This document shows positions 10,560-20,685 of a stretch of DNA of 45,116 nucleotides, piece by piece (within the stretch, counting starts at the first letter, position 1; each line of letters starts with the position of its first letter). Location: positions 1 to 45,116 of the forward strand of contig JBBPTG010000200.1 in NCBI GenBank assembly GCA_038093975.1, read 5' to 3'. Both the position numbers and the translations under genes were made by a program. The notes beneath the pieces are model-generated. The model was not told where the DNA came from, did not search any database, and saw only the letters and a program-made list of their open reading frames with translations. Source of the stretch: Chalciporus piperatus (taxonomy: Eukaryota; Basidiomycota; Agaricomycetes; Boletales; Boletaceae).

Positions 10560-12070
10560 CTAAAAACACGTACCATGATATTTCCAAGGATCATCCCTCT
10601 CACTCCAAGACTTGATCTCCACAGACGCACACCGCGCCTCCAAATTATCCATCCACTTCCTGTACTCCCGCACCGTTTCCATCGCCTGTCGCTCCCCAAG
10701 CAACTCCACCGATAACAGTGGCAACCCCTGACCATCTCTATGCGCCACCCAATCACACAACACCTCCAAGTTCTTCACCCCCAGATTCCTCGCGTCGGCT
10801 GAACGCGCACGTTTTCCAACGCTTCCCACTCAGAATCCGTCCCAACACCGATCTGGTTGCTCCTGAATGCAGCATAAATGTGAGGAATCGCTTCATCGTC
10901 CGTAACGAGGTTCTCGATGTGCGGAAACGCCTTGATGAAATACGCCGCGTCGGATTTCAAACAAATACCATGGTGGAGGATCGCGGTGGTGACGGTGGGG
11001 TATCTTGGTGTCTTCATGTACGAGTTCCAAAAGGGTACGTAGACATCTTCCATGCTGTCGTCATAAAAGACGGAACCGTCTTCGGAAATGAGTTCGATCA
11101 CTTGGAGCGCCGGAGCGGATATCATATTGACTAGATTTGATGTCTGGACCTTCATTATGCCTTCTGGCTCATGCACATGGTTGGAGTCGAAATAGAGGGT
11201 CAGATGGCGTAGGCGGGGAAGTAAGATGGGGTCGAAGAGTCGCCCAAAGGAAATGGACATGACACCCAAACTGAGCGTACGTAGATTTCTCGCTGAAACC
11301 AGCAACGGGCGAAATCGTTGATACGATAACCTCGACTTGGGTCCGACATTGTAGGCTTCCCCGCTCGCGAAGACAAAGTGCTCCAATTGGGGTGCTTGAA
11401 CGAGCCCTTTGGGAAATGGAGTGCGGATGAGGATAAGCGTACGGAGACGTTGTTGCCGGGGAGCAAAAACTGGGCGAACTTGTTCATATTGCGGTCGGTG
11501 ATTCGACAGATATATGTAAGTGAGCGAGGCTGCACCCTTCTGGGTCAATAATGGGCGTGCACCAGCTTTCGCCATATCTGTCAAGTCTACCCGGAGACTG
11601 CGCCATCTATGAGCTTCTCTGAGAAAAGGATATGAGAAGGTTTTGGAACGCCGAGGGACAGATGAGTCAGATAAGTTGATATCGAGCGGTAAGCCAGCTG
11701 ATCCCGGGAGATATCGGGAAATGTTGTAGTGGAGGGCACTGTTGAGATTGATGTGACACCATAGCTTGGGATCTGCGAGAACGACACGCCTCCAAGCGTG
11801 ACAAACCGACGCTAAGATCACGGCTGTCGGATAAGGATCGTTGGGTGCGGGACCCTCATCGAAGGCCACGGCGATAGAAAAGATGCTTGTAAGTACCTCT
11901 GCTGGAAGAGAAGGACTGGGAGTGGTACGGTCTGCATGAACGATCGCCTCTTTTATTTCCGGAAGCGGACCGCGAGGCTTGGGATCCTTCTTTCTAGATT
12001 TGCGAATATTTGAAACCTGAATGGATCGTAGCTCAAGCATGAGCATACGACATATGTCAAGTTGGTTCAT
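10560..12070 (-). CDS. F-box protein (possible frameshift or unusual intron near the 3' end)
   Basis: The start is ATG 12070. The F-box lies about 50 residues in (PSPSLPAEVLTSIFSIAVAF, then VCHAWRRVVLADPKLWCHI), as in Agaricomycete F-box proteins that cap an SCF ubiquitin ligase. Leucine-rich segments follow (LRTLILIRTPFP, LRTLSLGVMSISF, LRHLTLYFDS). The frame closes at about 10775 after ENVRVQPTRG, but clear continuation lies in another frame (NLGVKNLEVLCDWVAHR through SVEIKSWSERDDPWKYHG) to 10560. A 50-nt GTGTTG...GTTCAG intron would bridge the two in phase but would remove plausible coding sequence. A single-base change is the alternative. A GTACGT donor after KYHG leaves the exact C-terminus uncertain. 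Targets unknown. Confidence 0.75.
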
Positions 12071-12444
12071 CGTAGCTCTGATCAAGTTGAGAATTGATGA
12101 GTAGCGTGGTAGCGGAAAGCCACCCTTTGAAACTCACAGGTCTTCCGGTAACAACGGACGTGTTGACATCCTTGGTATGTGAAGGGCTCGACTACCTAGA
12201 AGAGAACAGCGAACAGAGGTCAATCGATAAGGAGAGCAAGAAACGAGTATTGAGAAAGGAAGCAGGGCAGCTATTTACGTACTTGCTAATCATCGGAAAA
12301 GGAAGGACATCAGGACAGAAGAAACAAAGACAGACAAAATACGGATGAATTCAAAGTTGCAACACTGTACAATGTGACCAGCCAAAAGGAAAGCACCAAG
12401 TATCCGTCCAATCTCCCCACGAATCTTCAATCAACATCATCTCT
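12071..12444. other. Intergenic, no gene recognised
   Basis: About 370 bp between the F-box start and the 3' end of the membrane-protein gene. No recognisable gene. Confidence 0.5.
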
Positions 12445-13116
12445 TCACTCCCACCGCGTGGTATCCCCAAGCAATACCTTCACCATATCCCCCGTTTCCT
12501 CCGCCTTTGAGGCAATACTCGCCAAACTCGCAGACGGAACGAGTGGCTTCACAGCATGAGCCACCTCCACCGCCGGAACACCCAACGCATCCGCAAGCGC
12601 ATTCAACGAACTCTCCACATACCCTGTCTTTCTCGCACTCGCACTCTCCCCACCCCTATTCCCAAACCAAACCCAGGATCCCCAAGACCCCCTCTGGCTA
12701 TCCGTCCACTTCACATCTCCCAACCGTCCACTCGTATCACCTACGATGATCCCCCACCATCCCACTTCGTCTCTCATCTGTTCGAGGAGTACGATCATGC
12801 CGTAGACCCACCATGCTAACAGGAGAAGCGCCACGAAGGCGATGGTGTATATGAATCTGTTGAATGAGATACGTGACCCTGGTGGCGGCACTTCAGCGAG
12901 GAGGTTCTTTTTTCCCTCGGCAGCAATCGCGCTGGAGAAGTCGTCGTCGTCGGTGCCGGTCTTGGCTGTGGGATGTTTGACCGACAGCGACACGGGACTA
13001 GGTCCGCTGTAACTGTGACGGTGACGACGTTCTGTCGTCCCGTGCGAAGTGGGGGACGTAGGAGATGGAGGAGGAGTTGCCTTTGATTTTCTCGTGCGTG
13101 TTTTAGGTGGCATCAT
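12445..13116 (-). CDS. Single-pass membrane protein, hypothetical
   Basis: An uninterrupted frame of 223 residues starts at ATG 13116, with a second ATG next to it. The first 80 residues are basic and rich in Ser/Pro (PPKTRTRKSKATPPPSPTS), suggesting a disordered cytosolic tail. One hydrophobic helix follows at about residues 87-112 (FIYTIAFVALLLLAWWVYGM), then a Trp/Gly-rich segment and an Ala/Val-rich C-terminus. No catalytic motif or known domain is recognised, and no cleavable signal peptide precedes the helix. The tail-helix-tail layout fits an ER or other endomembrane protein, but this is inference. It lies tandem with, and 200 bp downstream of, the phosphoglycerate mutase gene. Confidence 0.7.
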   Translation of the reverse strand: MMPPKTRTRKSKATPPPSPTSPTSHGTTERRHRHSYSGPSPVSLSVKHPTAKTGTDDDDFSSAIAAEGKKNLLAEVPPPGSRISFNRFIYTIAFVALLLLAWWVYGMIVLLEQMRDEVGWWGIIVGDTSGRLGDVKWTDSQRGSWGSWVWFGNRGGESASARKTGYVESSLNALADALGVPAVEVAHAVKPLVPSASLASIASKAEETGDMVKVLLGDTTRWE

Positions 13117-13315
13117 GGATCAGGGAGAGAAACAGACAAGTCAGGGGGAATAAATGAGCAATGGACATAGCGTGACGTCATGGCATGTGACGAGTCCCGA
13201 TTCCCGACCTGGACGGATTTGATCGCCGGTTTTCAAGACTCGGAATCCAATTCGAATACAATCGCACCAACTTGACCTCCCCCGACAAGTCGAAGTCTAC
13301 GTATTGTACAGCTTC

Positions 13316-15227
13316 TTAATCCTTCTTTTTCAACAACGACCGCCCGGTCATCTCTATCACGACTCATCAGAAACGCGAGCACGAAAAGCCAAACTCTTGA
13401 TCGCTTACCTTCAGGCTGGGGCAATCCAAGGACAGCAAGCACAGTCGGTGCAACGTCTGCCAAAGCACCCGCCTCGTCAGGCGACGTCGCTCCCTCCTCG
13501 TCTTGAACAAACTCGAGACCCTTGCCCGTCATGATGAAAGGCACCTTGTTCGTTGTGTGTGCCGTATGAGGTACTCCCGTCTCAGGATTGATCATCTGCT
13601 CCGCATTCCCGTGATCGGCAGTGATGAGTAACACATATCCAGCCTTCTCACACGCATCGTAGATCGTTCCGACAGCTTTGTCGGTGGCTGTGATCGCCTT
13701 GACGGCTGCTTCGTAGACACCGGTGTGTCCAACCATGTCAGGAGGAGCAAAGTTGCACATGACGAATTCATGTTTGTTGCTCAAGACGACCTCGGCGACT
13801 TTGTCTGCTACACCCTGAGCACTCATCTCAGGTTGAAGGTCGTACGTCGCCACCCTTGGCGACGCGATCATGTGGCGTTCCTCAGACGGGAACTGCTTTT
13901 CGACACCACCGTTGAAGAAGAAGGTGACGTGTGCGTATTTCTCCGTCTCAGCAATGTGAGCTTGAGAAACACCTTGTTTGGAGAGCCATTCAGCAAGGAC
14001 GTTCGTCATCGCTTGAGGTGGGAAAGCGGTAGGGAAGGGGTACTCGGCATTGTAGCGAGACATGGTCGTGATTTGCTACCATCACCACCACCACCAATTA
14101 GTCAGTTGGTCGACTAATGGGAGAATCAGCGCTTACGAGGTCTTTCGGAATGTTCACCTCCATGGGTTTATCAGGAAGCCCAATGACGCTCACAATCTCA
14201 CGCATCCGATCCGAGCGGTAGTTGAAGAAGAAGAGGGTATCACCCTCTTTGATACGTCCCTCAGAGCCATTGACGATAATGGGTTTCAAGAACTCGTCAG
14301 TCTCCTTGTTATCGTACCTCTCTTGGATCGTCTTGAGAACATCTTTGGTCTCTTCACCTTTGCCATCGACGAGACCATCGACGGCGATCTTGATACGCTC
14401 CCAACGCTTGTCGCGGTCCATAGCATAGTATCGGCCGACGACTGTAGCCAGCTCACCGTACGATCCAGACTTGATGAACGAAAGGAGGTCCTCGGCGTAT
14501 CCTTTGGCGGACGCGGGTGCTGTATCACGTCCGTCACCGAAGAAGTGAATGTAGGTATGAGGCACGCCTGATTCCTTTGCGGTCTCGAGGAGCGCCTTGA
14601 GGTGACGTATGTGGGAGTGAACACCACCGTCCGAGACCTTGAATTCACAACATGTGATGTCAAACGTCCTGCGAGAGAGAATGAGAGGTGCGACGACGTA
14701 CCAGACCGAGAAGATGTAGACGCCCGTTGCCATCTTTGGCACGTTTCATGCTCTCGAGGATAGTCTTGTTCTGATGAAACTGTCTCTTGGCGATCGATAC
14801 ATCGATCCTGACGATGTCCTGCCAAACGATCCTTCCAGCCCCAATATTGAGATGTCTGGATCATCCACGATTCGCCATCCAAAAGTGAATATATGGGCAT
14901 GTGTCAGCAACACCCAATGTGGTCGTACGGACTGGATAGACATAGACGCACCCGACTTCAGAGTTCCCCATGAGCCCATCACTCAAACCAACCGCATTTC
15001 CGTGTGCGAAAAGAGTACGAGAAGCGTGCGTTTTGGCGATGGTATCCATGTTGGTGGTATCTGCTGCGTCGATGGCGTCGCCTTTCATGCCTTTCTCTGG
15101 GGAGATACCCCATCCATCGTGGACGCTATTCCCAAAGAGAGATGGTGAGAGTCAGCTAGAGAGAGTAGGGGTGGGTGAGATGGGCGAGGACGTACATGAG
15201 ACAAACTTTGTTCTTGACCTCAACCAT
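13316..15227 (-). CDS. gpmI: 2,3-bisphosphoglycerate-independent phosphoglycerate mutase
   Basis: Six exons join in phase to 524 residues, the usual length for this enzyme: 15227-15196, 15125-14952, 14855-14702, 14637-14137, 14075-13409 and 13362-13316. The enzyme interconverts 3- and 2-phosphoglycerate in glycolysis and gluconeogenesis using two Mn ions and a phosphoserine. Landmarks are IVHDGWGISPEKG near the start, LMGNSEVGHLNIGAGR carrying the catalytic Ser (split by the second intron), FFGDGRDTAP, and NYRSDRMREI. PPDMVGHTGVYE and LLITADHGNAEQM supply metal ligands. The last exon supplies IEMTGRSLLKKKD and TAA; an alternative downstream acceptor would give a non-homologous tail. Cytosolic and apparently intact. 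Confidence 0.95.
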
Positions 15228-15713
15228 TGATTGAACTCTTGAGCGGGCGATGTGTTGCTAGATGGGGAGTCTAAGATTCTATGAGAGCGAGATAGCTCTT
15301 ATCCGATCTATATCTACTGCGGGTTTGGTACGATATAGTGTGAGACTCGCTTGACTAGACGTGAGCAAAAGGGGATAGAACGTACGAACGTGCTGGGTTA
15401 ACAACGAGGTATCGGAAGAGAAAGAGCAGGACACAGACGCGAGTAAATATGGGGCCGATAAGATTAACTTTCAAAATTCAAAAAAAGTTATCTCGGATCA
15501 ATGGCATGGAACCAAAGACCCCAAAGACCCTGGTCATGATCATACAGCTACTATGATAACTAGAAATACACAAGTGAAATCGAAGGATAATACCTATACG
15601 CCATGAAATATCTTCATCTTCACACCACAAATTGGCCCGTCATGATAATATCAATAACTTGAACGTGAATCCCAACCGGATCGCATGTCTACGTTCCTCG
15701 CCAAAGCGTGGCT
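15228..15713. other. Intergenic; contains the 3' flank of chitinase copy 1
   Basis: Positions 15558-15617 resemble 20452-20519, the sequence beyond the stop codon of chitinase copy 2. Both share AACTAGAA, GTGAAATCGAA and GAAATATCTT in the same order. This marks the edge of a duplicated block. The right part should include the promoter of phosphoglycerate mutase. Confidence 0.55.
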
Positions 15714-17307
15714 TCAAACCAGGAACGTACTTCCCCGGACAGTAGTGATCCACGAAGAAGTAGCCAAAGGATACTACCAAAAGATTCGTCAACACCCACC
15801 GTGTACCATGAATCAATGACGCAACGCACCTGCCACACCATCACCCCCGCACCTACCCAAGTCATCATCCTCATCGTCAGCGTTGCCCTCCTCGCGTGTA
15901 TAACATAGAGAGACTTACTCCATCCAGAACTATAGGCCTGGGACACGCACGACGCGAGCGTCGTGGGATCCATGTACCCAGTCCTCGCTGCTTTCGTCGT
16001 CGCTGGCTTGCCGATCAGGAGTTTGTTCAAGTCGACGCCGTTCGCTGCAATCTGGAACAGCGCACTCTCTGGCCACGTCGACGATGACGCCGTTAGCAAC
16101 CCAGCGCATGTCGTGTATTCCGAGGAGCCCTCTGAGAGAATAATAAGTCGTTGAAAATGAAGGAATGAAGTATGAGTAATGACGGGCTACTTACGATTGT
16201 AGAACTTTCATGTCGTCAAAGGATCCGAGGTTAGAGAATATAAAATATCGTAGGCTGGGAAGACCCTAAGCTCACTTGGACGTTGTACTGCAATCGGGTC
16301 AGTCGATGCTCATGCACGGCAGAGGATCAGGGTCACAACTTACCCAATCGATTAACGCGCCTACGCTCTGGTCAACAGCGAGATATCCTCCTCCACTCCA
16401 CCTATTCGGGATGAACCTAATCTACGTTAGTCAAGAGTCCACCGCATACAGGGCTCAATCTAACTCACCACGGCGCAACGGCTGGATATATGCGTTAGAT
16501 ATGCTACCAAACCGGACCGAGGGTCGACGGACTCACGTGCATGCGTCAGAATATACTCCCCCTGAGGAAGCTGCGTACGCAACTGATTCGTGAAGCTAAT
16601 AAGCCACGCCTCAGCAGCACCCGTCGTACCATCAAACGCAGTAAAGTCCTAGTACCATTTTCCAGATCCCCGCCAGCGTCAGCTTATGCACAAACCCTCA
16701 AAGAAGTTCGATCACCTCGTAATCGACATCGACACCGTCGACGTTGTTTGCGAGAACCCACGCAGCCATCGTGTTAGCTGTCGTTATAGGATCATACCCG
16801 GACGATGTCGGTGTGTTTGTGGACCCAAAGAGCGATACGGTGACAGATATCCCTGCTGCGTTGTATTCCGCGAGCAGCGAAGCTTGGGCACTACTTCCAA
16901 GATCTTGCCATTGCAGAGCCATGTCGGCTGCACCGGAGATCAACAGAAACGACAAGGCACTAATAATGGTAGGTTGCTCGTGTGATGCACTCACTGACTG
17001 CATGAGAATTACTCACTAGACTGTGTATCCCTACAACGACCGGCGGTAAGTGACCAAAAGAGATGACGAGTGACAAGATTCCCCATCTCTTACTCACCTG
17101 CAGATCGGAAGGTGTGGGGAACGGAGAGACCCACTTATCGTCGTACGCTTGAAAGCGAGGCGCGGCAGGCGTTGCCCTCTTGAGAACGTCTCTTGCGGTC
17201 GGACTGAGACTGCTCAATCTATCCACGAGCGGGATAGTAGCAGCGAACGTCGAACTGAACCCGCTCAAGGCTAAGACTGCGGTAAAACCAAGGCGAAGGG
17301 ACACCAT
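15714..17307 (-). CDS. Secreted GH18 chitinase, copy 1, lacking linker and chitin-binding module
   Basis: The start is ATG 17307. A signal peptide (MVSLRLGFTAVLALSGFSS, to about residue 22) leads to a short propeptide-like region with LKRATPAAPRF. About eight short exons then encode a GH18 TIM barrel. Family marks are SVTVSLFGS, the catalytic DGVDVDYE (full DxxDxDxE with the acid Glu), PWFS-like and WYNVQFYN-type strands, and IGKPAT. The last exon begins YPLATSSWITTVRG and stops at TGA 15716-15714. GH18 enzymes hydrolyse chitin or related GlcNAc polymers by substrate-assisted catalysis. Copies 2 and 3 continue past this point into a Ser/Thr linker and CBM5-like module; here those are gone. 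Small exon borders are approximate. Related copies: 20686-22874 and 39126-41090. Confidence 0.85.
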
Positions 17308-18386
17308 CTTTCCGACGCGGGCAGAGTGAGGCAGCTGAAGAGGTCTCGCTAGCGATCTCAAGCCACGGCATGGTAGCTGCCTGCGTTATATACGTTCTGA
17401 AGAGGCTATATCGGTCGGTGAGTCAAGAGGCCACTGGGACGAAAAGGGACGCGAGATATAGATAGCGACGCGCTCGATAAACATGCGTCTGCCGGTGCAG
17501 GCTCCGCCTGACCTGTGCAGGAGTGCATAGAACTAGTCACTGGCCTGAGAGTTAACAACGATTGTGACTATTACCCATACCTTCAAACATACGATTTAGA
17601 AAGCAAAGTTAGAAATGGCCGCATGGCATAAGGGACCTGTGACTGGATCGGGAACAAATGGAATGCTGGCAGGAACCTGTCGGCAGCTTTAAAACACTAA
17701 ACCCACATGAGCCTCGTTAACGACCAACATTGAACATACCATGATAAGAGCGTCGAACCTCACGGGTGCAAAGATCACACTCATCCAAATCACCTGCAGG
17801 GCTGGTCACCCGACGAACTCAAAACTGGATCTCTCAACCTAGGTTCGAAGAATCTGCTGGCATTGACCCACAAGTGGGCAATAATCGCAGCTATAGAAGG
17901 GTTGGACGTTTTCCGTACCTCTAACGGGACGTAATTGCCATGCGGCTGCTTCCTCGGAGCGTTATTAATACCTGTGTCCATGTGTAGTCCGCGGCGACGG
18001 CGCGACCCAATGCTCAACTGAAATTGCAGGAATTCAGCCACGATCAAGGACGTAGCACAAAATAAAAAGGAGACAAGGAAAAAAAAACTGTTATCATACT
18101 CGATGGGCACACAGCTGCGTAATCTCCGTGATGAAACGAGCTCGACCTTCGTTATTACTATGAGGGCCCGGGGCCCCTTTGGACACTGAACCTAATCGTA
18201 GTGAGCTCAGTCCTGGCTGTCGTGAGCCCAGTCAAGCACCTACTTACCTGCATAGCGGCAGCGGACCAAGAAAAGTTAAACAGCAGATGCTTCAAGCGTG
18301 GGAAATCCATCAATGGGAATGTAATTACGCTAAGTGTACATTGTCAACTTGCCGTTCCTTCCACGAAAGCCTCGCGAGTCGCCGCC
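17308..18386. other. Upstream region of chitinase copy 1, duplicated with copy 2
   Basis: Positions about 17400-17900 align patchily with about 22980-23470. Shared stretches include CCATACCTTCAAA, GTGACTGGATC, CTGGCAGGAAC, AAACACTAAACC, AAAGATCACACTCAT and AGAATCTGCTGGCAT, in the same order. No gene recognised. Confidence 0.6.
17385..17393 (-). promoter_or_regulatory. TATA-like box of chitinase copy 1
   Basis: GTATATAAC on the minus strand lies about 80 bp before ATG 17307. Similar AT boxes lie at matching distances before the other two chitinase genes. Confidence 0.5.
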
Positions 18387-19923
18387 ATGCCTCCCAACAC
18401 CCTCGACCAAGCGGCCGCTTATATCAGAACACTCTGTGAGCGCGCCGGGGCCTCCGAAAATGCTGAGGCATGGCTGGTCATCGCCGATAACATAGTGGCA
18501 GCCTTGGTATTATGGCTTCTTGATTATATTGGCGCGTACTGATGTTTGCAGAGTGATGTCCGTCATTTGGCAAGAACCACTCGGCCGGTTCCAGATATTA
18601 TCATTGGTGCTGACGTGTATGGTCTCCACCCTGATGAAATCATCGCCAGACAAGAATGGCCCGAGTTCAACCGCATCCTGTTCCCTTCTTTCTCTGTTCT
18701 TCAAAGTCACGAATGGACCCAGCCGCTGCCCAACGCTGTGAAAATGGTGCAACATGAGGAAGTGGCACCCGACAAATGGAAAGGCAACGTGAGGGAAATG
18801 GAGGAGGAAGCAGATGTGGGTATGGACAGAGGTCGTTTCCTTGATCGCAAGAAGCCCCGGAATTACCAGCGGACTGTCGAGGCTGTGGAGATCCTTTCTT
18901 CTGACGAGGAACAACTTGAAGCCCCCTCGTCATCTCGCAAGGCAGAAGGATCTCGAGGATCTGGTCCAAACATGACTGGGGATGACTTGGAACCCCGTTG
19001 CGAGCGGTGTGTCTCGCGGGGTCAAGAATGCATTAAGATGGGCCGAGCGCGTGCATGCCAACCCTGCCGCCGCCGCAAAACAAAATGTTCCCTGTCCACC
19101 AAGACCGGGGGTCGTTCTGCTCCCACTGGCAGGAGTCGTTCCCGAGACAGACCTCCCGCACCAAAGGAGTCTTTGGCTGCTGTACGCTCTCCTTCACCGG
19201 ATCCACTGGAACCCCCACCTCGCAAGAAGCCTCGCACCATCGTTGCCAGTCCCTCGCAGTCCAGTAAACCATTGCACAGTGCAAATGAGGTACTTTCGCA
19301 GCGCCCTAATGGCAAGTTAGGCGTCCCGCCACTCCCGTCCCGCGGCATTCGTAACACCGCGCTCAATATCTCGGGTTCCAATGACGACGGTCCAAGATCT
19401 CTTCCCCTTGCCGTCCAGCCTCCTCCTGTCCCACCACCATCTTCCCAGCAATCAGTATTGTCTCAAAACACCGGCCGATGGCGCGCAAACCAGACCGTGA
19501 GCAGGCAAAATCAGGTAGGATTTCCGCGCCATGGTCATAGATTGTGATCCTGAATACCTTCGCATCCCCAAGGCCTCCAAGGCCACTGCTGCAAACAGAC
19601 AAGGAAATCTGAACAATTTTTTAACTGTAGATTCGGGAGCCAGAACATATGGTCCACTGAGACCACAAGCAGATGCCAGCAAGCGATTGCAACAACTTGA
19701 AGTGGTCATGGATTTCCGCAAAGAGCCAGCAAAAATGCAAGGTCGAAACATGAGGTCACCTACACCTTCTCAAGATGGTGATCTTGTTTCCGAGGATGAA
19801 ACCGCGCCCCAGAAAAAGCGTCGGAGAACAACCACATCAACTGCAGCGAATCCTTTCCCCCAGCGGCCCGCCCGCATTCCTGCTGCGTCTTCTTCGCGTT
19901 CTTTGCCCACTGCCCGTCATTAG
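18387..19923 (+). CDS. Cys-rich, Zn2Cys6-like, basic/disordered nuclear-type protein
   Basis: Exon 1 starts at ATG 18387 (MPPNTLDQAAAYIRTLCERA) and joins across a 57-nt intron (18495-18551) to a long exon. A second intron begins at 19516 (GTAGGA) and ends at one of two nearby AAG acceptors; both keep frame to the TAG at 19921-19923. The core has Cys spaced CERCVSRGQEC, then CQPCRRRKTKC, resembling the CxxC...CxxCxxxKxxC motifs of many Agaricomycete proteins and distantly the Zn2Cys6 cluster. The rest is low-complexity, with Ser/Pro/Arg-rich stretches and basic clusters (PPRKKPRT, KKRRRTTT) that look like nuclear localisation signals. DNA binding is plausible but unproven. It lies between two chitinase copies, where the duplicated neighbour should have been. 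Confidence 0.65.
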
Positions 19924-20179
19924 CCCGAGGCTTGTGAATTTACAGGCTATGTAAGCCAACAAGGCATATGTTCGTCCCCCCCCCACCAATGTATGACGTG
20001 CATGCGAGGAGGTTAGCGGATGAGTAAGTGGATACAGAGCTCCATGCATGCATTATAATAGACTCTCTTTCGATCTGCATGTTAACTTGATTTCCGTTGC
20101 TAGATGAGTGTACGACGGTCAGATATCCTTTGCTAGTGTGAATGAAACCAACAGCAGGCAGTGAACAGGAACTTCTTCT

Positions 20180-20310
20180 GAAACAAGACTCGGATCTTGC
20201 AGATATAGGAATTCCACCAGCGTCCTCTCGTGATGTGACATCGTGTCGACGTGTGTCTACACGATCGACGAGGACCGAGTTCGAGTTCGAGTTCAAGCTC
20301 GACGGTGCCG
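20180..20310 (-). pseudogene. Relic of the 5' end of the DPB4-like gene
   Basis: The minus strand encodes SREDAGGIPISA, matching PRKDAGGGPISA at the start of the gene at 24715. At the DNA level CCACCAGCGTC and CATCGTGTC occur at matching spacing in both places, followed by a similar GTTCAAG-rich leader. Only the first exon and leader are recognisable; the histone-fold body is missing. Confidence 0.65.
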
Positions 20311-20685
20311 CAAGTGTGATATCAAAAACGTTAACCAGCAAAACCCTTACACGTGCATGGGTTCCGAGTTCGGCTTTCAGTTCCTTGCGCTTGATGAGAC
20401 TGATTTCTGGAAAATATCATCTCCATGTATCGAAAGCTATCCAGTACAACGAACTAGAATACAAATGTGAAATCGAAAGCCAGAGTAGCCCCCACCCAAA
20501 CGCCCAACGAAATATCTTACAACATGCCCAACAGATTGACCCGTTAGAAGATCAACACCATCAAGCAACTCCAACGCTGTAGACCCTCAACCTAGTACTT
20601 ATCACACGCCTAATCGTTGAAATCCGAGTCGTTCACCCTGCGTCGTAATCACCCCAACGAAACGTGTGCGTACGATCGCTGCGGC

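Noticed and set aside
13233..13315. Longer C-terminus of phosphoglycerate mutase reading to 13233
   Set aside because: The tail does not resemble the family; an earlier acceptor gives the expected EMTGRSLL ending.
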